NCBI RefSeq assembly: GCF_964031245.1
Contig: NZ_OZ035017.1
Span: forward strand, 1,581,402 to 1,645,401
Direction: 5' to 3'
Origin: Rickettsiella endosymbiont of Miltochrista miniata
Lineage (GTDB): Bacteria; Pseudomonadota; Gammaproteobacteria; Diplorickettsiales; Diplorickettsiaceae
Length of the DNA: 64,000 nucleotides
The translations under genes were made by a program, and so were the position numbers. Below the pieces are notes generated by a model that was given only the letters and a program-made list of their open reading frames with translations, did no database searches and was not told the origin of the DNA. Below are positions 7,803 through 16,615 of the stretch, piece by piece (positions within the stretch are counted from its first letter, which is position 1; the number at the start of each line of letters is the position of its first letter).

Positions 7803-8591
7803 TTATTGAATGACTAATTCATTCAAACGATTACGTCCAATAATTGGATATTGTTCGACTTCATACACAGCACCACTGACGGGGGCGGATTGATCAGCAA
7901 GCCAAAATACCACATGTGCCGCCACATTCTCTGGCGATAGTAAACGACCGCTGGGAGCATACTTTTTGGGAATTCTTTCTTGCCAATTTTCTGGAAGACC
8001 TTCGGATAATTTTAAACAAATCTCATTCTCAGTAGGTGTCCATCCAACATTTAATTGGTTAACTCGAATAAGTTCTGAACCTAAGCTATCTGCCAAATTG
8101 CGTGTCATCGTCATCAATGCGCCTTTTGAAGCAGAATAAATCAAGAGATCGGGTTGGCCTGTGTAAGCATTCATAGAACCGATATTAACAATAGAACCAC
8201 CCGCTTTCTGCTTTCGAAAGATTTCTACTGATGCTTTACATAACAATAAAGGAGCATAGAAATTAACTCGCATAATCTTTTCACAGGCTTCCAAACTGGC
8301 CGAATCAATATTGTTTCGTGGATAAATACCGGCATTATTGACTAAGCCGTCTAAGCGGCCAAATTTTTTTACTGTTTCGGTTATTAAATAACTATAGGAT
8401 TTTTCATCCATCAAATCAGCCAGTAAATAACTGCTTGCTTCACCTAATTCCTGGACTATTTTTTTGGCGCAATCTTCCTTACGACCATGGATCATCACTT
8501 TAGCACCTTGCGCAACACACCGCCGAGCGGTTGCAGCGCCAATACCATTAGTTGATCCCGTAATCAAAATCACTTTATCTTTTAACATCAT
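7803..8591 (-). CDS. SDR-family oxidoreductase, probable sugar dehydrogenase
   Basis: 262-aa classical short-chain dehydrogenase. The cofactor site is [10 protein letters not shown] near residue 12, followed by NNAG, the catalytic Ser in [10 protein letters not shown] and YSASKGA (Tyr and Lys). The C-terminus [15 protein letters not shown] is not a standard SDR ending. It lies between the sugar porter and the dehydratase. Two roles fit: an aldose 1-dehydrogenase making a lactone for the SMP-30 enzyme, or a fructuronate-type reductase making the acid for ManD. The presence of the lactonase favours the first. Confidence 0.82.
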   Translation of the reverse strand: MMLKDKVILITGSTNGIGAATARRCVAQGAKVMIHGRKEDCAKKIVQELGEASSYLLADLMDEKSYSYLITETVKKFGRLDGLVNNAGIYPRNNIDSASLEACEKIMRVNFYAPLLLCKASVEIFRKQKAGGSIVNIGSMNAYTGQPDLLIYSASKGALMTMTRNLADSLGSELIRVNQLNVGWTPTENEICLKLSEGLPENWQERIPKKYAPSGRLLSPENVAAHVVFWLADQSAPVSGAVYEVEQYPIIGRNRLNELVIQ

Positions 8592-8616
8592 TTAAATTCT
8601 CTGCCTGTACTTTATT

Positions 8617-10044
8617 TTAATTAAGAAAAAAAACAAAAGGTCTTTTTAGCCATGCAAATACACTAGAAATACGGAGAGTCGCGCCCAGTTCACGACTTGG
8701 TCGACCCAAGCGCAAATTACTTTCAATGTGTTCCAAGGAGCAATTTTTTGTTTCTGGAACGATAAAGTAAACAAAAATCCAACCTAACACACATAAAGCA
8801 GCATAGAGCCAAAATGTGTGACTTGTACCTATAAACTGGATTAAGGTCAAAAATGTCAATGACACCATCATATTAAAACCCCAACTCGCAGAAATTGCTA
8901 AGCTGGCACCTACACCTCGAATATTTAATGGAAAAATTTCCGAAATAATTAACCACATTATAGGACCTAAGCTCATTGCAAAACTAGCAATGTAAATAAC
9001 CATACTTGCTACTGCTACCCAACGTAATGCGGAAAATGCGGGAAAATAAAAAGCGGTCCCCAAAATTACTAGGCTAATGAACATACCAAAAAGACCAAAA
9101 AGTAATAAAGGCCGGCGACCCCAACGATCAATAAGCGGTAAAGCAATAATAGTAAATAATACATTTATAATTCCGATACCTAGGGTTGCTAAAATAGCGT
9201 TACTAGCATATTTAAAGCCAGCCAATTGTAAAATGGTCGGTGCATAATAAATAATGGCATTGATTCCGGTTACTTGCTGGAAAAAACTTAAACCTAAACT
9301 AATAAAGAGAATAGGACGCAACCATTTCGCTAACAATAGACGATGCGTTCCTTTTTCAATTGCTACTGTTTGACGAATTTCGTCAAATTCATTATTGATG
9401 TTTTCACCATGACGTATACGCTGTAAAACTGCGCGGGCCTTTTGATCCCAGCCTTTTAAAATCATCCATCGAGGACTTTCTGGCAAATAAATGGTCCCTA
9501 TCAATAAAATAATCGCTGGAACAACGCCCAAACCTAGCATCCAAGGCCATTGTCCAGTGACAGAGAAGTAATAATTAATTAAATAAGAAATAACGATACC
9601 TATCGTAATCGCTAGTTGATTCAGGGAAACCAGCATACCCCGAATACGCTTTGGGGCAATCTCTGCAAGATAGAGTGGTGCAGTAAAAGAACCAATACCT
9701 ATCGCCACACCCAGTATTATTCGACCTACAATTAAGAAGAATAAATTAGGTGAAAATGCGGTAGCTAAAGAACCGACAATAAAGGTAAGTGCAGTAAAAA
9801 CCAGTACCTTACGTCGCCCAAATATATCACTGACTCTGCCACTTAAACCTGAGCCTATCAATGCGCCCAATAAAACGGCACTGACAACCATTTCAATTTG
9901 AAAATTAGTTAAAGCAAAGTCTTTTTCAATGTATAAAATAGCGCCAGAAATAATCCCTGTATCATAACCAAACAACAATCCTGCTAAAGCTGCAAATCCC
10001 GAAATGGTATAAACCAACCAATTTGGGTTTGATACTTTTATCAT
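8617..10044 (-). CDS. MFS sugar:proton symporter (XylE/GalP type)
   Basis: 475 aa, 12 predicted membrane helices. Sugar-porter signatures are present: GYDTGIISGA in helix 1, the loop GRVSDIFGRRKVL, PESPRWMILKG before the central loop, the repeat motif DRWGRRPLLL and the ending PETKNCSLEHIE. These proteins import hexoses or pentoses with protons. It sits in the middle of the sugar-oxidation cluster and is the probable entry step. The C-terminal 35 residues after the PETK motif are somewhat longer than in E. coli GalP. It is about 140 bases downstream of the lactonase gene. Confidence 0.92.
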   Translation of the reverse strand: MIKVSNPNWLVYTISGFAALAGLLFGYDTGIISGAILYIEKDFALTNFQIEMVVSAVLLGALIGSGLSGRVSDIFGRRKVLVFTALTFIVGSLATAFSPNLFFLIVGRIILGVAIGIGSFTAPLYLAEIAPKRIRGMLVSLNQLAITIGIVISYLINYYFSVTGQWPWMLGLGVVPAIILLIGTIYLPESPRWMILKGWDQKARAVLQRIRHGENINNEFDEIRQTVAIEKGTHRLLLAKWLRPILFISLGLSFFQQVTGINAIIYYAPTILQLAGFKYASNAILATLGIGIINVLFTIIALPLIDRWGRRPLLLFGLFGMFISLVILGTAFYFPAFSALRWVAVASMVIYIASFAMSLGPIMWLIISEIFPLNIRGVGASLAISASWGFNMMVSLTFLTLIQFIGTSHTFWLYAALCVLGWIFVYFIVPETKNCSLEHIESNLRLGRPSRELGATLRISSVFAWLKRPFVFFLN

Positions 10045-10187
10045 AAAAAATAATCTCTTTTATGGCATTTATTAATCATTACTTTACCTCTATCACCACT
10101 AAAAGCAAGTCAAAGCTAAAAAACCAACCATTAACCAGAGAAATTGTCAGTGCTTTTATGGCAGTTTTTTTCAGTGTATTTATCTAA

Positions 10188-11064
10188 TTAGGCTAAATAA
10201 GCGGGCTCAGACAATCCTTTAATATTTGTTTCCATGGCAAAAAGCATTCCTGATTGAGGAGCGTCAACTAGCTGAGCTGCGCTTAAACCTATCGAAGCAG
10301 ATGTAATATATAAAGTTGTTAAATCGGGACCACCAAAACAACAGCTTGTTGGTCTGGGTATGGGCATAGGAATGACGCTATCGATCTCGCCGCTAGGAGT
10401 ATAGCGCGTAATTTGCCAACCATCCCAATGACAGCTCCAAATATAACCTTGGCTATCGACGGTAAGCCCGTCAGGAAAACCTTCTTCTTTAGAAATTTGT
10501 GCAAAGACGCGCATTTGACCCAAAGTTCCGTGTTGGGAGTCAAATTCATATTGATAAATTTGCCGAGCAGGAGAATCGCAGATATACATTAAACTATTGT
10601 CTAAACTCCAAGCAATACCATTGCTCACGGTAAAACCATTGAGCATCTTTGACACATTTTCCTTATTCAAACAATATAAAGCGCCAATAGGATTTTGTTC
10701 TGCTCTATCTTTTGTTCCTGCCCAAAATCGGCCCTGCCTATCACATTTACCATCATTAAACATGACATTTTTTTTCTCCTTGTAGCGGGAAAGCAATGTT
10801 TTGTGTTGTACCGGTTATTGTATCGATAGTAACAAAGCGATCACTTAGTGCGGCTATTAAACCTCCTTTAGCGCTGCTAGCGATTGAGCAAATCTCATTC
10901 GGCATGGTAAATTTATCGATTTTTCCATCATTATTTAAACGATACAAGGTTGCCGCTACGATATCCACCCAGTACAAACATTTTTCCATAGGATGCCAAA
11001 GTGGCCCTTCGCCTAATACCATAATCTGTTTGCATATTACTTCAGGCTGCATAATTTTTACCAA
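10188..11064 (-). pseudogene. SMP-30/gluconolactonase, split by frameshift at an 8-A run
   Basis: Two frames together encode one regucalcin/SMP-30-type beta-propeller lactonase. The first (10756-11064) carries LGEGPLWHPMEKCLYWVDI, including the metal-binding Glu. The second (10188-10796) carries FNDGKCDRQGRFWAGT, SNGIAWSLD and FPDGLTVDSQGYIW, including the other metal ligands. They overlap at a run of eight A in the coding strand (10768-10775). Changing the run by one base restores a continuous protein of about 291 aa, the normal family length. All recognisable active-site parts are present, so the gene is either freshly broken, misread in sequencing, or expressed by slippage. It starts 7 bases inside the galM end, so it is coupled to galM. 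Confidence 0.85.
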
Positions 11065-12110
11065 GTTAATCGATAGATAGTTTCGTGTTGATATTTATCA
11101 CCCGGTAATAAAAAAGGCGATGGAAACTGTGGAAATTTAACCGCACCTGGAAGATTTTGTGTTTCCATACAAAAAGCACCATGCCGTTTTGTGTGTAAAC
11201 CGGAACTAATCGGATAATCCCTCAAACTATTGCCTATGTAAAATTGTAAACCTGGTTGTGTAGTACACACTTCTAATGCGCGTCCACTGATAGGTTCTTT
11301 AATTTTTGCAGCGAGTTGCGGCTGATGATTTATTATCGGGGGTAATATATAACAAAGATCATAACCACCTGTATCGATTTCGTTTATTCGCTCGCCAATA
11401 GGATGAGCTTCCCGGAAATCGAATGGGGTCCCTTTAATTTCCGCTATTTTACCGGTAGGCAGTAGGTCTTTATCAGTGACAACATAGCGATCGGAAAAAA
11501 TTTGCAATATATGATCCAAGACGGTCCCATTTCCTACTCCTGCTAAATTCCAGTAGGCATGGTTAGTTAAATCCACCGGTGTAGCTTTATCAGTTTTAGC
11601 CTGAAAGCTAATCTTTAATTCATTGGCTAAAGTTAAAGTATAAACGGTTTTTATTGCGAGATTTCCAGGATAACCTTGATCACCATCAGGGCTAGTATAA
11701 AAAAAACTTACGCTTGCCTGATCTTGCTGAATTGAAACTTCAGCTTGCCAAACCGCTTTATCCAAGCCTTTTTCTCCGCCGTGTAAATGATGAGCAAAAT
11801 TTTTATTTTTACTTAAAAAATAATCTTTTTTTTGATAATTAAAATGTGCGTTAGCAATACGATTGGCGACACGTCCTATCGTGGCGCCAAAATAAAAATC
11901 ATGTGCTAAATATTCATCAAGATGATCAAATCCTAGCGTAAGTTCTCGCAATGTACCGTCTAAATCGGGAACTTGTACTGAGGTTAATGTGGCACCATAA
12001 TTAATGATGCCAATAGACATCCCATTTGGATTGCTTAATGTATATTTCGTGATGAGTTGGCCATCAGCTAATTCACCAAACTCAGATGACTGACAAATAA
12101 TTTTCGACAT
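11058..12110 (-). CDS. galM: Aldose 1-epimerase (mutarotase)
   Basis: 350 aa, full length. It interconverts alpha and beta anomers of hexoses. Substrate-binding and catalytic features are visible: GRVANRIANA, HLHGGEKGLD (catalytic His region), the second His in NHAYWNLAG, and Glu in METQNLPGAVKFP. It lies between KDG kinase and the lactonase gene in the same operon. An epimerase is useful there because sugar dehydrogenases usually oxidise one anomer. Confidence 0.93.
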   Translation of the reverse strand: MSKIICQSSEFGELADGQLITKYTLSNPNGMSIGIINYGATLTSVQVPDLDGTLRELTLGFDHLDEYLAHDFYFGATIGRVANRIANAHFNYQKKDYFLSKNKNFAHHLHGGEKGLDKAVWQAEVSIQQDQASVSFFYTSPDGDQGYPGNLAIKTVYTLTLANELKISFQAKTDKATPVDLTNHAYWNLAGVGNGTVLDHILQIFSDRYVVTDKDLLPTGKIAEIKGTPFDFREAHPIGERINEIDTGGYDLCYILPPIINHQPQLAAKIKEPISGRALEVCTTQPGLQFYIGNSLRDYPISSGLHTKRHGAFCMETQNLPGAVKFPQFPSPFLLPGDKYQHETIYRLTW

Positions 12111-12117
12111 ATTGCCC

Positions 12118-13053
12118 TCAAAATAAATTTGGCATTATTGTTCGGGGAATAATAGCACCTGATTGTGTAATAACCTTTGCAGCCAGCTCATGACCACACA
12201 GGCATGCCTTTACAGGATCAAAACCTAATAAGCGCGCTGCTAAATAGGCACTATTAAATGAATCTCCAGCCGCAGTGGTATCAATAACTTTATCAACCAA
12301 ACAGCTAGGAACTCGCTGTTGATGATTAAGCGTGGCGACTAAAGCTGGCTCGGCACCACATTTAACCACTATTTCGGTGACTCCATTTTCTAATAATCGT
12401 TGTGCAGTAGCTTCTGGCGTAGCATCGCCAAAGACTAATTGATCGTCTATAAAAGTAGGTAAAGCAATATCCACATATTTTAAAAATGCTTGTATAACCT
12501 CTCTTGCAGAATCAGCATTAGGCCATAATGAAGCTCGATAGTTAGTGTCAAAAATAATTTGTGCGCCTGCTTGCTTAGCTTTTTTCAAAATATCTGCAAA
12601 ATATTCTCGACTCGCTACATCGAGTATCGCTAAACTAATGCCTGAGAAATAGAGATAATCCATCTCTGTTAATTGCTGAGATAAATCAATTCGATTATCT
12701 CCTTTAAATAATTCTCGCGCGGCAGAATCGGATCGATAGAAATAGAAGGTTCTTTCTCCTTTATCATCAGTCCGAATTAAATAAAGACCGGGCAATTTAT
12801 TCTCTAAGCGATGAACTAAATCAGTTTTAATACCTTCAGTTTGCCAATTCAATAACATCTGATCGCTATAAGCATCTTGGCCTAGGGCGGTGACATAATG
12901 AATATCAAAAGCTTGATTTTGCAACAATCGACGCAAATAAATCGCGAAATTTAAGGTATCGCCTGCAAAGGAAAGGGAGAGTGACGTAGGAGTTTGATGT
13001 GATAATTCCAACATCGCTTCACCAATCACACCAATTTGCTTAATTTTAGACAT
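12118..13053 (-). CDS. kdgK: 2-keto-3-deoxygluconate kinase (PfkB family)
   Basis: 311 aa ribokinase-fold sugar kinase. The N-terminal substrate loop has FAGDTLNFAIYL, and the C-terminal nucleotide and base site is DTTAAGDSFNSAYLA with the catalytic Asp. The sequence around LPTFIDDQLVFGD and the length fit KDG kinases. ATG 13053 is preferred over the in-frame TTG 13059, as neither has a strong ribosome site. It is the first gene of the - strand cluster and is divergent from eda, whose product cleaves the phosphorylated compound this enzyme would make. Confidence 0.85.
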   Translation of the reverse strand: MSKIKQIGVIGEAMLELSHQTPTSLSLSFAGDTLNFAIYLRRLLQNQAFDIHYVTALGQDAYSDQMLLNWQTEGIKTDLVHRLENKLPGLYLIRTDDKGERTFYFYRSDSAARELFKGDNRIDLSQQLTEMDYLYFSGISLAILDVASREYFADILKKAKQAGAQIIFDTNYRASLWPNADSAREVIQAFLKYVDIALPTFIDDQLVFGDATPEATAQRLLENGVTEIVVKCGAEPALVATLNHQQRVPSCLVDKVIDTTAAGDSFNSAYLAARLLGFDPVKACLCGHELAAKVITQSGAIIPRTIMPNLF

Positions 13054-13125
13054 AAGCAAGTTTCGCTAACATTTGCCTAGCAAAAAAGACGAGCGTATCA
13101 TGTATTATAACTTTATAGGACATCG

Positions 13126-13761
13126 ATGCTTACGTTAATTGATATCTTAGGCCAAGCTCGCGTTATACCGATTATTGTAATCGATAAACTAGAACATGCA
13201 ATTCCTTTAGCTGAAATACTGCTAAAATCTGGCTTTAAGGTTTTAGAAATTACCTTACGCACTGCTTGTGCTTTAGCCGCCATCGAGAAAATAAATACCG
13301 TATTTCCAGAAGCACTAGTCGGCGCGGGTACCGTTGTTGATACTAAACAATTTTCTCAGATAAAATCCGCAGGAGCTAAATTTGCTGTTAGTCCCGGCTT
13401 AAATAAGACTTTAGTGCTTGAAGCTGAAAAACACAATATTCCTTATTTACCAGGTATTGCTACGCCTAGCGAAGCATTGCTCGCTCATCAACTCAAATTA
13501 AAAACTCTTAAATTTTACCCAGCCGAGAGTATGGGTGGCATTAAAACACTACGAGCATTGTCAGAGGTTTTGCCGTTACATTTTTGTCCGACGGGCGGCA
13601 TTAATGCGGATAATTTGCTTAGCTATTTTAGCTTGCCTTATGTGTCGTGTGTAGGTGGAAGCTGGATTGCACCGCGTAAATTAATTGCCAAAGGTTCGTT
13701 TGCTGAAATAACATCCCTTGTCAATCAAGCTCAGAAAATTTTAAAAACAATTTCCGATTAA
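13126..13761 (+). CDS. eda: KDPG/KHG aldolase
   Basis: 211 aa class I aldolase that cleaves 2-keto-3-deoxy-6-phosphogluconate to pyruvate and glyceraldehyde-3-phosphate. Conserved parts are VLEITLRT (catalytic Glu), VGAGTV, and LKFYPAE with the Schiff-base Lys, then PTGGI and CVGGSW. AGGA lies 5 bases before the ATG. It is transcribed divergently from kdgK across about 70 bases that must hold both promoters. No phosphogluconate dehydratase (edd) is present here, so KDPG would come from KDG kinase. Confidence 0.93.
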   Translation: MLTLIDILGQARVIPIIVIDKLEHAIPLAEILLKSGFKVLEITLRTACALAAIEKINTVFPEALVGAGTVVDTKQFSQIKSAGAKFAVSPGLNKTLVLEAEKHNIPYLPGIATPSEALLAHQLKLKTLKFYPAESMGGIKTLRALSEVLPLHFCPTGGINADNLLSYFSLPYVSCVGGSWIAPRKLIAKGSFAEITSLVNQAQKILKTISD

Positions 13762-13840
13762 AAAATAAAATTTCATAGCTTGATTAATCAGTAAGGTCTA
13801 CTAAACTTTTCTTAGATTTTTCTTATGGATAAGCAAATCG

Positions 13841-15610
13841 ATGACGGACCTCAAACGATTCAAACCAGTAAAAACACAGTATGCAAAACTTCTTAGCTAT
13901 TGTGCTTATTTTCTACTGTTTATTTTTCCAACTTGCGCACTAACAGATGTAATTAGTTCCTTATCCCCAGGACAAGTAGAACGACAATTAAGAAATACGG
14001 TCAATATTCAGCAAGCAATCAGTGCCCGTGGACCAATAATATCCCCCTTAGCAGCAGCACCCATTCGTCCAGTCATTTCAGTACCACCAAGCATGCGTAG
14101 ACCTTTTGTGTTGCGTTCTGTATGCATTACTGGATCAACTGTTTATTCTCAAGAAAGTTTATTAGCTTTTTTTCAGCCTTACTTGAATAAACGGATTACT
14201 TATAAAGAATTAGAAAAAGCAAATGAACAAATCGCTTTTAAATATTTAAAGGATGGTTATGTTCTTACTAAGGCCTATTTGCCGGTACAAAATCTATCTT
14301 CGGGCTATGTCCGCATTGAAATATTAGAAGCTTATGTCGTTAAGGTTAACGTTCTCGGCAAAACACACGGTTTAGAAAACTACATCGATGCTTATGCTCA
14401 ACAATTAAAAAGATCGCGTCCATTACGATTAAAAGTCTTACAACATTATATTTTATTATTAAATCGATTACCTGGTGTTACAGCTAGTTTAAAAAGGAAT
14501 CCGGGCTTGGTTAATTCGGGCGCACAAACACTTACTTTTGTTGTTAAGCAACGTCGTTTTGTCCCCAATGCTCTACTCAATAACAATCAAAACCGCTATT
14601 TGGGTGGTCAAAATTTGTTTCTGACGGCGAATATGTACTCGCTATTGCAAGGGGGAGATTCGACCATAGTCACTGCAGCGACTGCCCCGTTTGATCCCAA
14701 GGTTTTACAATATTATTACTTACTACATAACTTCCCGATTGGAGTTAATGGAAACCACCTGGATATTTACGCGGATTACACGCAAATCAAACCTAGTATC
14801 AATCTTCCACCTTCTAGTGTTTCAGGTAAAGCGGGAGATTTAGGCGCTTATTTTTACCATCCATTTATTTTACAGACCAATGATAAATTAGATGGTCGTT
14901 TAGCATTCGGATATTATCGAAGCAAAACCTCTTCTTATACTGGTGTGGTTAACAGTCCTGATGCTATCGTACGACTTCCTTCATTGCGCGCTAAAGCAAT
15001 CTATGAGCGTACCAGAACCAAATATTTTGACAAAATAGAAGCTGAACTAAGCCAAGGGATACATGTATTCGGCGCTAATACCGCACCGCCCCCACCCCCT
15101 GGCATTCCTAATCCTTATGTTGGCTATACCAAATTTTATTATTATGTCACGCATGTGCAAAACATAACCAAATCCTTTTCGGTGCTGTTAGATTCTATGG
15201 GGCAGTATGCTTTTAATCCTTTAGCCTCAGTGGAAAAGATACCTTATGGTGGTGGTCAGCCCTATGGGACGGCCTATGATCCCGGTGAAATTATTGGCGA
15301 CCAAGGACTCATGGGCGGCATAGAATTACGCTATAATAGCTTTCCCAAATCGATTAGTGCGATACAATACTTTACGCGTTATGACATTGGTAAAGTCTGG
15401 AATAAAAATGTCGCGCCGACTTTCTTTTTAAACAGCGCTTATAGCGATGCTTCTTTATCGGCTGGCCTCAGATTACTTTTAAATAAAGATTTTCGTCTAC
15501 AGTTGAGTGTCGCAAGGCCGATGACCAATCCGGTTCAGGCGCAAGTAGAAAGTGGCCATAATGGTAAAAGCTTGCGTTTCTTTTTCACTTTTAGCTACAC
15601 GCCTTTTTAG
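13841..15610 (+). CDS. Two-partner-secretion outer-membrane pore (TpsB; ShlB/FhaC/HecB type)
   Basis: 589 aa. The N-terminus has a signal-like hydrophobic stretch (YCAYFLLFIFPTCALT), then a proline-rich linker. A POTRA_2 domain covers about residues 88-165 (ITGSTVYSQESLLAFFQPYL, then EQIAFKYLKDGYVLTKAYLP). A ShlB-type beta-barrel follows, ending in aromatic LRFFFTFSYTPF as expected for an outer-membrane barrel. Such pores export one large TpsA adhesin or cytolysin, usually encoded next door. No TpsA gene is visible on either side: the next gene is a small Gly-rich lipoprotein on the opposite strand. The partner must be elsewhere or lost. Confidence 0.85.
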   Translation: MTDLKRFKPVKTQYAKLLSYCAYFLLFIFPTCALTDVISSLSPGQVERQLRNTVNIQQAISARGPIISPLAAAPIRPVISVPPSMRRPFVLRSVCITGSTVYSQESLLAFFQPYLNKRITYKELEKANEQIAFKYLKDGYVLTKAYLPVQNLSSGYVRIEILEAYVVKVNVLGKTHGLENYIDAYAQQLKRSRPLRLKVLQHYILLLNRLPGVTASLKRNPGLVNSGAQTLTFVVKQRRFVPNALLNNNQNRYLGGQNLFLTANMYSLLQGGDSTIVTAATAPFDPKVLQYYYLLHNFPIGVNGNHLDIYADYTQIKPSINLPPSSVSGKAGDLGAYFYHPFILQTNDKLDGRLAFGYYRSKTSSYTGVVNSPDAIVRLPSLRAKAIYERTRTKYFDKIEAELSQGIHVFGANTAPPPPPGIPNPYVGYTKFYYYVTHVQNITKSFSVLLDSMGQYAFNPLASVEKIPYGGGQPYGTAYDPGEIIGDQGLMGGIELRYNSFPKSISAIQYFTRYDIGKVWNKNVAPTFFLNSAYSDASLSAGLRLLLNKDFRLQLSVARPMTNPVQAQVESGHNGKSLRFFFTFSYTPF

Positions 15611-15625
15611 CTTAATGTTATAAAT

Positions 15626-15686
15626 AAAAAAACACGAGTTTAATGTCGAAAAATTTAAAATTATTATTTATCGCATAAAACTCGTG
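15626..15686 (-). terminator. Rho-independent terminator of the Gly-rich lipoprotein gene
   Basis: On the - strand, CACGAGTTT and AAACTCGTG pair (15633-15686) across an AT-rich loop and are followed by seven T (15632-15626). It lies 30 bases after the lipoprotein stop codon. The hairpin may also serve the convergent TpsB gene. Confidence 0.65.
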
Positions 15687-15715
15687 ACGTAAGTAAATAA
15701 TATATTCTATTTTTA

Positions 15716-16183
15716 TTAAAGCCCAAGGATATTCAGAGGGATACCGGCAGGTAAAGCGGGTAGTTGTATACCTCCTATTGAAGGTAATACTCCACCAACA
15801 CCAGGCACACCAAATACCGATCCTGTTGGAGACTCAAGTCCTATGATCTGACCACCTCTTTCCAAGACTTGAACACCTTGGGTTCCCAATATTCCGGCAG
15901 CATCTAACGCGGCTAATTCTTGAGAATTCAAGGCTCGACCAACTATGCCTTCTGCCCCAAACGCATTTGCACCGAAAGTAAGCCCTCCACCACTACCCAA
16001 AAGGTCGAGTAGATTTAAACCTCCGGGCGTTCCTGCGCCACCCCCAGCCCCTCCAGCTCCTGCAGCTCCGGTAGCGCCGAGACCACTCATGCCGCCGCCA
16101 CTACCACCGCCACAACCCGTTAATAAAATAGAGGTAGCCAACACCCCGGCAATTAAGTAAACAGTTGTTTCTGATTTCTTCAT
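15716..16183 (-). CDS. Gly-rich putative lipoprotein, 155 aa
   Basis: A signal peptide with lipobox (VLATSILLTGC, Cys about 24) predicts an acylated, membrane-anchored protein. The next 30 residues are almost only Gly, Ala and Ser, then a Gly/Leu/Pro-rich body with GVPGVGGVLP and IQLPALPAGIPLNILGL. Composition is unlike the neighbours and more GC-rich. I do not recognise a family; low-complexity lipoproteins of this kind occur in Legionellales surfaces. It has its own terminator. The Pro-rich ORF on the opposite strand (15945-16160) is only its shadow. Confidence 0.7.
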   Translation of the reverse strand: MKKSETTVYLIAGVLATSILLTGCGGGSGGGMSGLGATGAAGAGGAGGGAGTPGGLNLLDLLGSGGGLTFGANAFGAEGIVGRALNSQELAALDAAGILGTQGVQVLERGGQIIGLESPTGSVFGVPGVGGVLPSIGGIQLPALPAGIPLNILGL

Positions 16184-16575
16184 AATATCTCCCTTTAATA
16201 GCTATTAAAGATTAAAATAATGCACTTTATCGTAGAAGTTAAACAGAATAGTGTCAAATTAAGGTAATGTTGTAAATTTTATATTCAAAAATAAATAAGA
16301 ATTATTAGGTTTAGAAAGTGTTTTCAATTGTGCTAGGCTGAGACAAAAATCACTGTTTATTGAGTATCGTAACGGAGCATACACGTAGTATGTGAGTAAC
16401 GAAACGCAAATAAACAGTGATTTTTGGCCAGCATCGTGCAATTGAAGACACTTTTAAATAAAATTTGCGTTTTTGAAGAATACATTCTATTAAATTAAGC
16501 TTTAAAACAATAAGTGTTTAAAAGTTGGTAATATTGAAGGCATATTCTTGGTTTTAGATCTGAGACTAAATTCGG
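16184..16575. other. Intergenic region with repeat family B
   Basis: About 390 bases without a convincing gene. The main content is the 140-bp palindromic element at 16315-16454; the rest is AT-rich spacer before the promoter of the CADD gene. Confidence 0.6.
16315..16454. repeat. Repeat family B: 140-bp imperfect palindrome (MITE-like)
   Basis: Terminal inverted repeats AAAGTGTTTTCAATTG and CAATTGAAGACACTTT, with an inner pair CAAAAATCACTGTTTA and TAAACAGTGATTTTTG, let the whole element fold into one long hairpin. Its centre has GAGTATCGTAACGGAGCATA. It has no coding capacity. It is single-copy in this window but is built like family A. Confidence 0.7.
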
Positions 16576-16581
16576 TATAAT
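16553..16581 (+). promoter_or_regulatory. Sigma-70 promoter of the CADD gene
   Basis: TTTAGA (16553-16558; 4 of 6 matches to TTGACA), a 17-base spacer, and a perfect TATAAT (16576-16581), 34 bases before the ATG at 16616. Confidence 0.6.
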
Positions 16582-16615
16582 GTTTCACTCTAAACCAAAT
16601 AAGGAGAAAGGCACT

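Noticed and set aside
15945-16160. Pro-rich ORF on the + strand
   Set aside because: It is the mirror image of the Gly-rich lipoprotein, whose GC-rich Gly codons read as Pro on the opposite strand.
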